NCBI GenBank assembly: GCA_032718475.1
Contig: JAUCBJ010001121.1
Location: forward strand, 1 to 44,236
Length of the DNA stretch: 44,236 nucleotides
Reading direction: 5' to 3'
Origin: Nemertoderma westbladi
Lineage: Eukaryota; Xenacoelomorpha; Nemertodermatida; Nemertodermatidae
The notes beneath the pieces are model-generated. The model was not told the origin of the DNA, did no database searches, and worked only from the letters and a program-made list of their open reading frames with translations. A program made the translations under genes and the position numbers. Shown here in pieces: positions 10,757 to 20,827 of this stretch. Numbering within the stretch: the stretch's first letter is position 1; each line of letters opens with the position of its first letter.

Positions 10757-12500
10757 TACTCTACTACTACTACTAGGATCGGCATGCTGCATTGCAGCTG
10801 CATTTTTAAAATTACTGACTCTGTTCTAATAAGCTGATGAGCCGTCGGGCTCCCTCTAGTGAATTTGAGAGTACTTCTAAGTCATCAGCAAAGTCTAGAT
10901 CAGTTAGGTACTTGGCAGGATTTCCTCCACTTCTGGACCCAGTAGGTTGATTTACCATCACATCATCATCATTATGATGATCTAAGGACTTGCGTAGAAC
11001 ATAGTCAACCATAATTATGAACAAGAATGGTGCAAGTGTGTCTCCCTGGAGGACGCCCCATAACACTTCAAATGGTTCTGTGTCACCGTCAACAGTAGAC
11101 ACAAATGTTGTCGAACCATCGTATACTTATCTGATTGCTGCAATAATTTCATCAGGAATCCCATATAATGAAAGTATGCTGAACATACGTGAGCGAGATA
11201 CTGAATCAAAGGCCTTGAAGAAGTCAACAAATATAGCAGCCAGTTGCCTGTCTTTCTTTTTTGATAACTCTTCAATTATCCTTCTAAGCGCCAAAATGGG
11301 CTCCATGGTCCCACGACCTTTACGGAACCCATTCTGGTTTCCACGCAGCAGTCTCTCAATGGGATCCCTGATGCGATTTATTAGAATTCTATTGTATAGC
11401 TTATTGCAGCAATCGAGATCAATGAGATTCCCCGAAAAGAACCATAGAGTGTTAGGTTGCCCTTCTTGGGAACTGGCACCAACTTGTTTGTTTTCATTTC
11501 TTGTGGGACTCTTGTTGTTCTGTACATGTCTACTATGATTGGATAGATGAGCTTTAAACACTCAGGTATTTTAAAGACCGTAGGGGGAACACCATCAACT
11601 CCACTGGCACGATTGGTCTTAATGCTCTTTGCAGCAGCCTTGAATTCTGGAAAGGAGATATCGCCAATGGGAATATCTGGAAGTACAGACTCAGACACTT
11701 TACTTCTATAAAGTTATCAGGCAATACCCTGTCATTATTGAGGAGCTTTTCAAAGTGGGCCTTCCAACCATTGAGGCGATCGGCTGGTGATTCTGCCCTA
11801 ACCTTGGTGGTTGGTTGGCTTTTCCGCCCAGTAAGCAATTTGATCGATTTCCATGCCTGGGATGATTGCCTGCTGTCGTCAGCATCATTGACCGCATCAG
11901 GTTTATTAGCTCCTGTAGATTATCAGAGTACTGCCTGTTCAGGGACCTAGATGCAGGGCCGCTGTAGTCTGTATGAGTCGGGACTCTTTCTGCGCCTTAT
12001 AGAGGTCATTTCGGCACTTCTGAATTTTGTGGTCAGTCCAGGGGACCCTTTTCCTGTTTCGAGGGTATACAGAAACTGTTTCTGCAGCTGCGAAAAGCTG
12101 GATCTCACACTTGGCTGTTGCAACAGAGAGGACCAGTCATGCCGCGGCAAGGCAGATTTCGTTCTGCTAGCACGCAGACTAAGTCTTACCTTGACCACAA
12201 TAAGGCGGTCATCACTGGAGAAGGATCGAAGTGTAAATGCATTACAGTCTTGTATAGAGCTCCTTTTCTACGAAACGGAATATGGGACTTGTGACCACTG
12301 GGTCCACTATGAGTCCATAGCTTTCCTGTTCCCTTCTTGAACTGGGTTCCAGCCGAAAACAATCCATTTCCAGAGATACAATTCTGAAGATGGACGGAAT
12401 TTCGGTTAACACTAACGCTATAAACCCAGGGCGATGTTGGAGATTGATGCAGACTTGCATTTAAGTCATTAAGGAATCCCTCTCCCCCTAACAATCTGGC
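10757..12500 (-). pseudogene. LINE family 1, endonuclease C-terminus to RT, degenerate and internally deleted (copy b)
   Basis: On the minus strand, in order: an endonuclease C-terminal segment (KGTGKLWTHSGPSGHKS, about 12320), linker (VKVRLSLRASRTK), LTGRKS and WKAHFEKLL (about 11800), RT fingers (NRASGVDGVPPTVFK; LVPVPKKGNLTL), QNGFRKGRGT, motif A FVDFFKAFDSV (about 11220), motif B GVLQGDTLAPFLFIIMVDY (about 11050) and motif C FADD (about 10890). Several frameshifts break the frame. Soon after motif C the sequence jumps to the family 3' tail and a short TAG-repeat end (10757-10776), so the C-terminal third is deleted. The family is an APE-endonuclease non-LTR element of the kind common in cnidarians and molluscs. 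The clade is not resolved. Confidence 0.85.
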
Positions 12501-12954
12501 CTTCCTGGTGACCCAGGGTTTGGGCCAGAAAGGTCATCAGGAAAGGGACTCGAAGAATTGTTTGCCGCTCTCTCTCAGTAGGGGGTGAGACAGGCAGCCG
12601 TTCAGGTTATAACAGATGCCTGTGAGGCCAATTGTGTCCGGTAATTCCACTGGCCTCTAATGGCCTGACTGACTGACTACTCTACCCGATAGAACAAAAT
12701 AATAATTTCGCTAACCGCTCTCTCTCTTCTATAATCACAACAGCTTTTTTAATTCATTAGATGATTACAACATAATAATTATAGTTTGAAGTTGTCTAGA
12801 AAATTTATCGTATACCCCCAGGACTACCCTCACACTAATTTATTATCAGACAGAACAAAAAGCTTTTACTTGACTCTTACTATCTCCTACGACTTGCTTC
12901 ACGGGCCACTAGGCCCGTCTCTAGTATTTTATTCTTACCAAAAGCGGATGAAAA

Positions 12955-13138
12955 AGTGTCCCATAGGATTGAATCATTGGATCATAATATTTTTTGGTGG
13001 ATTTACTTAAATTTTATTGCATGTGTTGAAAAAGCATCGACGTAGAAATTGTAATTTGAGCAAACTTTATGAACACACAAAAGTTAATATAACTTTAGTG
13101 TCTGCAAGGCGAACACCAAAACGGAAATTAATATCCGG
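12955..13138 (+). repeat. Dispersed repeat B, copy 1 (partial)
   Basis: Shares CCCATAGGATTG, TTAAATTTTATTGCATGTGT, AGCATCGACGTAG, CAACTTTAGTGTCTGC-like and CCAAAACGGAA words, in order, with 15741-16062 and with the inverted copy 20828-21241. Confidence 0.65.
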
Positions 13139-13154
13139 GAAATCCAGCAATGCA

Positions 13155-14030
13155 GCTTACTGATATAGACTTTACTGATGACTGTATTGTCAGAATCACT
13201 AGAGGGAGCCCGAAGACTCCTCTGCTCATTGGGGCAGGTTGCTTCTATTGATGGTCTTTTTGTAAACTCCAAGAAGACCAACATCATGACAATCAACCTA
13301 GACAGCGCTCAAGAAATGTCTGATGATAAGGGCTCTAAGCATGGCTTGTTTGAGCACGTGGATGACTTGTGCTACTTGGGATCATTTATTATTGGTGTTA
13401 TGTGTGAATAAGTGGTTTCATATTATTATAACTTTTTTGTTGGGCACAGCTTTTGCAAAGTCGGCAATGACATCCAGGTGGGATCGAACTGGACTCATTG
13501 CCGACTTTGCAAAAGCTGTGCCCAACAAAAAGTTATAATACAGTAGTACAGTACATATATATATAGTACATATGCATATATAGTGCAAATATAGTACAAG
13601 TCACCTTCGGATAGGTAAAGGGAAGGCATGGGCAGCGTTAAATAGTCTGTCCAGGATTTGGAAGTACCATAGAATAAAACGGAACCTTAAGGTTCGATTA
13701 TGTATGGCAGTAGTAGTACCAGTACTCTTATACCGGAGTCCATGCTGGGCTCTAACTGCAGAGGATACCAAGTCTCTGGATGGCCCTTACACAAGAATGC
13801 TGTGCCGGGTTCAATGTGTCAAGTACAATGAACACATCTCCAATCAGACTCTATACAACATTAGAGGTGTTCCATTAGTCTCCCCTAGCTTGATACTTGA
13901 ACGGAACCGCCTCCGCTTTGCATGACATTGCTTTCGCCATGAGGACCATCCAGTGCATAATCTTGTGCTTTGGCGGGCTCATGGAGTGAACAAGCATGTT
14001 GGATAGCCCACGCCGGCACAGCATCGGCTA
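13155..14030 (+). pseudogene. LINE family 1, post-motif-C part, interrupted (copy c)
   Basis: Starts at LTDIDFTDD (a changed FADD box), then SESLEGARRLLCSLGQVAS, NSKKTNIMTINLDSAQ and VDDLCYLGSFI. After a 200-bp interruption it resumes with RIGKGKAWAALNSLSRIWK, VPVLLYRSPCWALTAEDTKS, HISNQTLYNIRGVP and HNLVLWRAHGVNKH. One frameshift lies near 13178 and a stop near 13923. The end skips from the NKH segment straight to GCCGGCACAGCAT, so about 140 bp present in copy a are missing. Confidence 0.8.
13424..13540 (+). repeat. Long hairpin inserted in LINE copy c
   Basis: Arms 13424-13470 and 13495-13540 are reverse complements except for one base in a T/A run; the loop is 24 bp (13471-13494). Arm core: GTTGGGCACAGCTTTTGCAA. 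With the AT-repeat 13541-13597 it breaks the LINE reading exactly between LGSFI and RIGKGKAW. Near-perfect arms suggest a recent insertion or inversion. Confidence 0.85.
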
Positions 14031-14106
14031 ACCCGAGAAATATGTGCTCCCGCATATTTGTTTCTGTTTGCTTTACTACTTCGCTAGTTTGCCGACTTGT
14101 TATAGT

Positions 14107-14392
14107 TAAGCACTGCATGCACTCTTTCCAAATTTAAGATGAATCTAATTGTTGGTTCTATAATTACAGTTACGTTTGTCAATTAGCCTCCTAGCGACAG
14201 ACAGATGAACTATAAAGGTATGTCAGTGTGTCTAATTCTAATTAAGCTATGCTCATAGAGCACTCCTACCAGATTTCAGATGAATCTGATGGATTGTACT
14301 ATAAAATTGCAGCAACAACGCCTACGTTTCTGACAATTCGCCTCTAGCGGCAGACAGAGGAACTATATAAGTCTGTCTTTGTGTACAATTAC
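14107..14392 (+). repeat. Diverged tandem duplication, period about 140 bp
   Basis: Two units share GCACTC, CAGATGAATCT-like words, TACGTTT, CAATTAGCCTC or CAATTCGCCTC, TAGCGACAGACAGATGAACT or TAGCGGCAGACAGAGGAACT, TATA and GTCTGTCTTTGTGT-like ends. The second begins near 14243. Confidence 0.75.
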
Positions 14393-14434
14393 AAAATTTT
14401 TCAAGTTTACCAAGTTTATTGCACATGGCACATG

Positions 14435-14455
14435 CCCCCCCCCCCCCCCCCCCCC
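14435..14455 (+). repeat. Poly(C), 21 residues
   Basis: Homopolymer of 21 C, one of several runs of 16-24 C in the window (2947, 18198, 18236, 18490; poly(G) at 20611). Confidence 0.95.
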
Positions 14456-15740
14456 TCACTCTAAGCTGTCATCAATTCAAACGGTCTGCCCTTTTGAGAA
14501 AAGTTCCCATTTCCTTGAGCACATACTAACTACTACTGTAACTGTACTACTACTACTGTAGATCGAGCGAACTCAGGCAGTGGAAATGAGATCCTTTCAG
14601 GGCTTCCCGATTCTCCATAGTTGTCGCAAATTCGTTTCTCTCAAGTTCAATATCTCTTTCAAGCTGGTCTATATTTGTTATAGCTGGTCGTCCACTGCTA
14701 CACTTTCCATGTGTTGGTTGCCAGAAAAGTAGATCTGGTGGTATGACCTCGTCTTTACTTCTCCAGCAGGCAGCAGAACTGAATCTTAATCTGCGTTAAC
14801 GGGGGTGGTTGATACCGTGATTTCGTCAGTGTTTTCGTGATTTCGAGTGATCAAGTGATTTCGTCAGTATCCGGTTTTCACCCCAGTATACAAGTACACT
14901 TTCCACTGTGGCTTGCGCTTGAGCACATATTATTATTATTTTATATTCACTATATTGAAGAAGTATTAATAACTTTTTTGCAATAATTTAACCTTTAATA
15001 TAATAATAACAATAATTTAGCTTATTGTGTTATTGTGTACTGCTGACTATAGAGTTGACTGCTCTAATAGTTGAAATGTATCTCTAATATTAATTAAAAT
15101 CGTAGAGGGAAGTTGAATTTTGTTTTGGCAACATTATTCATTCTGTAGTGGAGGTGTATTCAGCTTCCGATAAAATTTGTCTTTTTCAATTCCGTTTTAT
15201 AGCAACACGATATCTATCGGCATAAATAATTTGAAAATACTGTAGAAATACACTTCTGGTTATGGGTGTATCAAATGCGTTGAAACTGGTGGCCCTATTC
15301 CACTAATGAGGGTATAGAATATATTAATTATATGACCTAAACGACAGAAACCCACTGTTTATGTAATCCTTCGTATCCAAATGGATTAATTAGAGAAGGA
15401 ATTCGTCGCAGCTATCCTAATGCAAGCTGCATAAGTAATTACTGATGTATTTGTAACTAATATTAATTATTTTTGTAACATTGTGGTGATAAAGGACTTG
15501 TGTAACGTGAAGCCAATTATTATATGCGTGTGATTTCCAATTTGTAATAAATTAATATTACTACACATTCATTAAAATTGTACAATTAAAAGGATAAAAA
15601 ATCCCTTCCATTCCCTAAACTCAAAATTGTGAAGAAATTTTACACATAAAATAATTGCAAAAATGTTCATAGAAACCTCACAATATATTCTAAGCAATTT
15701 AAATTACAAAATTAATATAAAAAATCTATCAGAGTCGGCA
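14456..15740. other. Intergenic, nothing recognised
   Basis: AT-rich, stop-dense on both strands. A short array of ACTACTACTGTA words lies near 14530-14560. No gene seen. Confidence 0.5.
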
Positions 15741-16062
15741 ACTATAGGCATTGAATTCGCATTTTTACCAGCGAAAATAGTAATATAAGAAAGTGTAAAA
15801 ATATTTTTGGTGGAATTTCTTAAATTTTATTACATGTGTTAAAAAGGCATCGAAGTATCTTTAGTGTCTTCAAGGCGTTCTTGAAAACCAGAATTCAATA
15901 GTTGGGCTACTCTCTACTTAATAAATATTCGATAACATTAAATTGCGTAAAGGCAGCATTCATCACGAGTTGAAGAGTACAATAAGTGGAATCGCAGTAG
16001 CTATTGAGAAGCATTATAATAAAATACTGCAGTTCAACTTATTTTGTAATACTATTTCTTTA
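15741..16062 (+). repeat. Dispersed repeat B, copy 2
   Basis: Ordered words GCGAAAATAGTAATAT, TTTTTGGTGGAATT, TTAAATTTTATTACATGTGT, AAGGCATCGAAGTA, TTTAGTGTCTTCAAGGCG, AATAAATATTCGATAACA, GAGTTGAAGAGTACAATAAG and GGAATCGCAGTAGCTAT match the reverse complement of 20828-21241. Its middle is shorter than in the other copies. Confidence 0.7.
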
Positions 16063-16116
16063 TCTTTTATTAAAGAATTAAACAACAAAAAATATAAATT
16101 TAAGAATAAAATTATG

Positions 16117-16133
16117 TATTACATGAGAAAAAA
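16117..16133 (-). repeat. 17-bp direct repeat, 3' flank of MFSD12
   Basis: TATTACATGAGAAAAAA (plus strand), identical to 18013-18029. With the poly(A) signal and A-run between it and MFSD12 it looks like the 3' target-site duplication of a retroposed transcript. Confidence 0.6.
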
Positions 16134-16141
16134 CATATAAA

Positions 16142-16172
16142 TTTTTTTTCAATATTCTCTTGATCCTTTATT
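16142..16172 (-). terminator. Poly(A) signal plus A8 run at the MFSD12 3' end
   Basis: On the minus strand AATAAA (16172-16167) is followed 17 bases later by eight A (16149-16142), then eight bases, then the 17-bp repeat. Spacing is that of a genuine cleavage site, and an A-run in genomic DNA is what a retrocopy leaves. The 3' UTR would be about 400 nt. Confidence 0.6.
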
Positions 16173-16556
16173 TACCTCGCCGCCGCTCCGTAAATAAAAT
16201 ACATCGATAATAGTGAAAAAAAGTTCCACTTTTCACCAAAGTAATAAATAATGATTTTTTACACTGCACACGGATGTATCACGGAGGTTTTACTTATTTA
16301 ATTGGGCAAAGCGTTCCAGAATGGATAAATCAACAAGTGTGAAGAATGTTAGTTGCAGTTTAGTATAATTATAAGTTAATTTACTTTTGTATGTGTATAC
16401 TGTTGTACAAGGATAAGCGACTACACACACATGAGATACGTGTGTAAACTATTCACACCACAGTTGAGCCCGTTACGAGGTTACGAGTTAAGTTACAGTC
16501 AATGTGACAAATAATACGTGTTTTAGGTCATCATTAAATAATTAATTTACTGCATC

Positions 16557-17981
16557 CTAATCCGCTTCATTAATTGAGGCTACAACTTTTCTTGAACGAT
16601 CACCAATTGTCTGAAAGCTTAGAAAAAGCAGAACTATTAATGCGAGAACGCAACTCGCACCAGGTCCGTATATAAGCACATCCTGATAATAATACTCACA
16701 ATAACTACAACACTTTAAGCACGGCTGCAAAGTTTGTATGATAACAACAACAATCCCATTGGATAATTTATCTGTAAAACTCATAAACCCATATACGAAT
16801 GCCCCACTCCCAGTATCGCGGTTAATCAGCCGCGCTACCATGGATAACGACATAACCAATAGCGTAGAGTTGCCGCAGCCAATGAGAACAGCGGGTCCGA
16901 TCACGTACAATCCAATATCTCCGACCATTATCCATACACAAGCCGCCAACACCATAATACAGCCAAAGAAATGGGTTAACTTTACCCCGATATAGTTCGA
17001 GACTTTCTGAATAGCAAAGGAAGATGTAAAACCGCTTATAAACACAACCAAAGGAACTACTGCGATGTAAATCTTTGGAAGCTTCAATGACTCGCTCAAA
17101 TACAGCGGCAAGTATGCTTGTCCGATATTCACAGTCAAACGAGTGCACATATATAGGACAGCTAGCAGGTAGAACTGTCCGTTCTTTAGCCAATCTTTCC
17201 ATGTTAACATAGCATCGTCATAACTTACGGTATCGGCGATGCAACTGTTAGTGCAACTTCCTTTACAGACCGATGGGGGAAGCCCGCAACCGTCTACGCA
17301 TGTCAGCAGCTGTCGCGGTGGGTTGTTATTCTCTTTGACCCCGATGTGGAACACGACGCAACAGAGGGCTCCTACCGCGACGACGATGATGGAAAGATAA
17401 CCGAATGTTGGGGCGTCCGCAACGGACACACCAGCGGTTGATGTCGACGATTTGTTGAGAAGGACGAACGCGACTGCGTAGACGAACATGTTTGCGGAGA
17501 CGGTGAAGGTGTAGCGAATCGCGTTGAGACTTACCCGTTCGGTGTCGCTTTGGGTTAGATCCGGGATCAACGCAAGATGGGAGATCTGTGTGGCCGCCCA
17601 ACCGCACTGGAATATAACAATAAAAGGGGCGTAGTAGATGAATTGGGCCCAATCTGGGTCGCCAGAGCAACCGATACAAAGATTGAAAGTGAACGGGAAG
17701 CTGACAGCTACGCACACACAGCCAATCAGATGCCAGGATTTCCTACGGCCGTAACCAAACATTCCCGTGGTGGATCTGTCGCTTTCATAGCCGACCACAG
17801 GGGTCAGTAGCCCATCGGTTATCTGACCAATCAGGAGTAAGTAGCCGGCGAGGGAGTTGGTGAAGTTCTCGACGCAATGGAAGAATACTAAGAGATAGGA
17901 CCACCACATAGCAGCGCACAGGTCGTTTAGTACGTGACCTACTCCGTAGCAAAACCATTGGCGGTAGGACAATACAGCCAT
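16557..17981 (-). CDS. MFSD12: MFSD12-type lysosomal/melanosomal cysteine transporter, intronless
   Basis: A 12-pass major facilitator protein of the MFSD12 family, which in vertebrates is needed to import cysteine into lysosomes and melanosomes. The 474 residues match the family throughout: YGVGHVLNDLCAAMWWSYLL (12-31), the loop GYESDR (64-69), YGRRKSWHLIG (77-87), FIVIFQCGWAATQISHLALI (120-139), RYTFTVSANM (156-165), the cytosolic centre with a Cys-rich insert (C228 to C247) before TWKDWLKN, YMCTRLTVNIGQAYLPLYL, then SGAFVYGFMSFTDKLSNG near the C-terminus. The start ATG at 17981 has context GCATAATGG and the N-terminus aligns with the family. There are no introns. Together with the flanking 17-bp repeat, AATAAA and A-run this points to a retrogene with an intact frame. 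The inferred 5' leader is only about 30 nt. Confidence 0.93.
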   Translation of the reverse strand: MAVLSYRQWFCYGVGHVLNDLCAAMWWSYLLVFFHCVENFTNSLAGYLLLIGQITDGLLTPVVGYESDRSTTGMFGYGRRKSWHLIGCVCVAVSFPFTFNLCIGCSGDPDWAQFIYYAPFIVIFQCGWAATQISHLALIPDLTQSDTERVSLNAIRYTFTVSANMFVYAVAFVLLNKSSTSTAGVSVADAPTFGYLSIIVVAVGALCCVVFHIGVKENNNPPRQLLTCVDGCGLPPSVCKGSCTNSCIADTVSYDDAMLTWKDWLKNGQFYLLAVLYMCTRLTVNIGQAYLPLYLSESLKLPKIYIAVVPLVVFISGFTSSFAIQKVSNYIGVKLTHFFGCIMVLAACVWIMVGDIGLYVIGPAVLIGCGNSTLLVMSLSMVARLINRDTGSGAFVYGFMSFTDKLSNGIVVVIIQTLQPCLKCCSYCEYYYQDVLIYGPGASCVLALIVLLFLSFQTIGDRSRKVVASINEAD

Positions 17982-18012
17982 TATGCACTCTAAACTTAAT
18001 GAGGATGGCTCA

Positions 18013-18029
18013 TATTACATGAGAAAAAA
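18013..18029 (-). repeat. 17-bp direct repeat, 5' flank of MFSD12
   Basis: Identical to 16117-16133, 31 bases upstream of the MFSD12 ATG on the coding strand. See the 3' partner. Confidence 0.6.
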
Positions 18030-18909
18030 AATAACAATATCATTAAAACCTTTTTATATATAACATAATAATACATACACCTACTAAATAAATAAAAGTC
18101 ATAGTGTATATTTAATTTGATTGTCAAAAGCAACTAAAATAATCAAACTTGTTATATCTTGTCACGTATATAATGTTCGCCCCGGCAATTTTTAACACCC
18201 CCCCCCCCCCCCCTAACAAATCCCACTCCTCTCGACCCCCCCCCCCCCCCCCCACCCACTCCCACCCCCGCCCCCCCAAAAAAAATATCAGATTAAATTC
18301 CTGTAAGTTTAATTGTTAAATTCATTTTAGCTTGATTAAATAAACAAACGCCTGAATACACGTTAGACACTCAAAATGTGTAGTAGTGGGTTGAGAATCA
18401 AGTAACACATTAGAATCACTCGATGTTACCAACTTGGCACCGTTTTGATCCCAATTTTTGCCCGCCAGTTGTCTTGCGCCCGGGGCGAACCCCCCCCCCC
18501 CCCCCCCCCCCCCGTCAGCCCCAACCATGTGACGCTATTGAGTGACTAAGTTTAATTTAATCATTCCAATTATTTATCATGTAAAAGACAATTTATATAA
18601 CTTAAATACCTTATTATTAAACAGTAATTAGCACAACTTTACCTAATTATAACAATTAATAATAAAATGTATATAAAACTATAAGTATTTAATACAGTAC
18701 CGATAAATTAATATAAAGTATGATTTATTGTTAAGTAAATAAATATGTTCCGAGTTTGTTACGCTTGAAAAAACATGTATGTTCGATAATATCTTAGAGA
18801 GATCAAAGTACTACAGATACTATTTCATTTCTTACAGTATATAACATAATGCAGAGTTATTCAAGTTTGTTATCATCTCTTTGACATCAGTTTCAGTCTT
18901 ACAGTTAAC
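18030..18909. other. Intergenic with three poly(C) runs
   Basis: C16 at 18198-18213, C18 at 18236-18253 and C24 at 18490-18513, in AT-rich DNA. TTTATT at 18724-18729 gives AATAAA on the minus strand, 180 bases after the stop of the crystallin-domain gene, a plausible poly(A) signal. No coding segment seen. Confidence 0.6.
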
Positions 18910-20280
18910 TTAGGTCGGATAACCGGCGAGAGTTACCCAGTTGTATGTGCCGCCTCCTAAATGCAACGTGTTCATAGTATCCGGAAACTCACCCGCAGAC
19001 AATTCGAAAGTGCTTTCTTCCGGCGCGGCTGTGGTGTTAGAAGTTGAAACAAAACCAATAACAATGGTCCAATGTCCGCATACAACCTTGATTGACCTAA
19101 TAGATACATTTGTTCCTTGTGGCACTCCATCAATGTTGAAAGTGTAACTTACGTCAAATTTTAAGGCTCCATTATATTCCGAGTGAAGACCCTGAAAATT
19201 AATCTCTGAATACAAGATAATAGAGGAATACAGACAATTATCGTTGGATGGAGATGACATGCCAACTTTCTCTATGGACTTTATCCCTTTTCTCCACGCG
19301 GCAATAACCCCCTTGAATGCATCCGTGGGTAAATAAGGGTATGTACCGGGATAAAGCAATTCCGAATGGCCTGTATAGTGAGCGTTAGACCACACCTTCC
19401 AGATACCACTAACTACGATAGCTGTGACCATGTTATCTCCAAAATCGAGTACTTCCCTTTTGTTTAGATAGTAATATGGGTGGTTGTGTAGGTCGGTGGG
19501 GTTCTTACTGAGAATAACGACACCCTCCGCCGGCAGGGCGATTACATGACAGAAGAACACCCCCGACATACTACAGCCCGTGTCGAAGAAGTACGTCCCA
19601 TCGGCGAAAGAGCGCGGCCGCGGGTAGTCGCCGGGGTAGAGTGTCGTCCAGAAACCGCCGTGGTTCGCGATCAACCAAGTCCCGCAGACAACGCGTATCG
19701 AGTTGTAGAAGTAGCTGACGCGATCGTGCGATGTGAACGTCAGTGTCAATGACTCGCCCCTAAAATCCGCGTCCTCATAAAATATTATAGTTGGTGAACC
19801 GCAAGGCAACACCAACCCATCGTCAGGTTGATTCTCAACATTAGCAGTGGTAACATTTATCGATGTTATCAACTCTTCCAGGTGCTTTAAGAAGTTATTG
19901 GTTTGTATCTGATTACTGTCGGAGGCTAACTTCATCCAAACAAGAAAAGCGATCGCCCCGCAGAGTAGCAATGCGAACACGACTAGGCTTAAGGTTAATC
20001 TTTTGCCTGGAGATTGTTTCGACGCAGTCGCAGATTGCTTCGGTGTCGCTCGAATAGTTTCGTAGATGTTTGATTGGTACGTGGGCGGGTGCGGTTGTGG
20101 ACGTGACTGTAATGTTGGAAGTACGTAGTCGCTGTCTGTGTTACCATGGTGACCGTGGGGGTTTCCTTGGGGAACGTATTGGGGATTGTCGACGCCGAAC
20201 TTCGTTGTTGATTCGTTGAGAGGTTCCACATTCTGGTAAGGCGCTGCAGCCATCTCTATGTTACTCAAATTTCTACTCAT
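18910..20280 (-). CDS. Type II membrane protein with three beta/gamma-crystallin domains
   Basis: 456 residues from the first true ATG (20280, AAAGAAATGAG). Cytosolic tail 1-94 is rich in Pro, Asn and Tyr; one membrane segment LTLSLVVFALLLCGAIAFLV (about 95-117) follows GKR; the rest is extracellular. Domain 1 (about 163-250) has the classic Greek-key wording IIFYEDADFRGESLTL, YNSIRVVCGTWLI and LYPGDYP, close to vertebrate gamma-crystallin FYEDRGFQG, NSIRV and GDYP. Domain 2 (about 254-340) has VVILSK, GIWKVWSNAHYTGHSELLYP and GTYP. Domain 3 (about 352-450) has IILYSEINFQG, SIRSIKVVCGHWTIV and GEFPD. Tail tyrosines in adaptor-like settings: YQNV (15), YVPQ (35), YVLP (52), YETI (73). Sequons at NVT and NTT. 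No introns. Ligand and function unknown; the architecture is clear. Confidence 0.85.
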   Translation of the reverse strand: MSRNLSNIEMAAAPYQNVEPLNESTTKFGVDNPQYVPQGNPHGHHGNTDSDYVLPTLQSRPQPHPPTYQSNIYETIRATPKQSATASKQSPGKRLTLSLVVFALLLCGAIAFLVWMKLASDSNQIQTNNFLKHLEELITSINVTTANVENQPDDGLVLPCGSPTIIFYEDADFRGESLTLTFTSHDRVSYFYNSIRVVCGTWLIANHGGFWTTLYPGDYPRPRSFADGTYFFDTGCSMSGVFFCHVIALPAEGVVILSKNPTDLHNHPYYYLNKREVLDFGDNMVTAIVVSGIWKVWSNAHYTGHSELLYPGTYPYLPTDAFKGVIAAWRKGIKSIEKVGMSSPSNDNCLYSSIILYSEINFQGLHSEYNGALKFDVSYTFNIDGVPQGTNVSIRSIKVVCGHWTIVIGFVSTSNTTAAPEESTFELSAGEFPDTMNTLHLGGGTYNWVTLAGYPT

Positions 20281-20322
20281 TTCTTTCAATCTAGATGACA
20301 ATAATAATAATAATATAACTTG

Positions 20323-20330
20323 TATTTATA
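20323..20330 (-). promoter_or_regulatory. TATA box of the crystallin-domain gene
   Basis: TATAAATA on the minus strand, ending 42 bases upstream of the ATG at 20280. Expected transcription start near 20300, giving a leader of about 20 nt. This supports the ATG at 20280 over any upstream in-frame codon. Confidence 0.5.
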
Positions 20331-20370
20331 TCAAGTCTTATAATTTAAGACTATATTACTGTACGTGCAT

Positions 20371-20390
20371 TTTTTTCCCTAGGGAAAAAA
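20371..20390. repeat. 20-bp perfect palindrome
   Basis: TTTTTTCCCTAGGGAAAAAA, self-complementary, 90 bases upstream of the crystallin-domain gene. It could be a protein-binding site or chance in homopolymer-rich DNA. Confidence 0.6.
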
Positions 20391-20603
20391 TTAATCAATA
20401 GTCGATTGCATTGATTTCCCTTTTTTCCCGCCGAGAAAAGGTAAAATGAAATATTTTTTCTACTACAGTACCATTAAATTACATTTTTTATTAAATTGTA
20501 CTTTTTTCCACTACTTTCATATAAACCCATTAACAAATCAACTTCTTTTTTTTTAATGCCCATTAAAAATAAATACCTTGCTTTTCACTATACCTACTAC
20601 AGA

Positions 20604-20785
20604 TGGGGGAGGGGGGGGGGGGGGACTGGACGCAATAAAAATTCATCCCTCTCCAGGGGAAATGCGACGCAAATAACAGCTGATTACTCTCAAAAATAAA
20701 ACTGTAACCTGTTCTATTGTGTTTAATTTATTGTTTTGGTTAAAATAACGTGCCACTGTAACCTCCTCCTTTCCCTAAATTGATA
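20604..20785 (+). repeat. Dispersed repeat A, copy 2, with poly(G) head
   Basis: G-run (20605-20624, one A), ACTGGACGCAATAAAAATTC, CCCTCTCCAGGGGAAATGCG, ACGCAAATAACAGCTGATT, AACTGTAACCTGTTCTATTG, TTTATTGTTTTGGTTAAAAT, AACGTGCCACTGTAACCTCC. This is the fullest copy. Confidence 0.75.
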
Positions 20786-20827
20786 ATTTAACATTGAGGC
20801 GGGATATTAATTCGCCCCCTGTCTCGC

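Noticed and set aside
13471-13494. tRNA gene suggested by AGTTCGATCCC
   Set aside because: No cloverleaf can be built, there is no A box at the right distance, and it lies in the loop of a larger hairpin.
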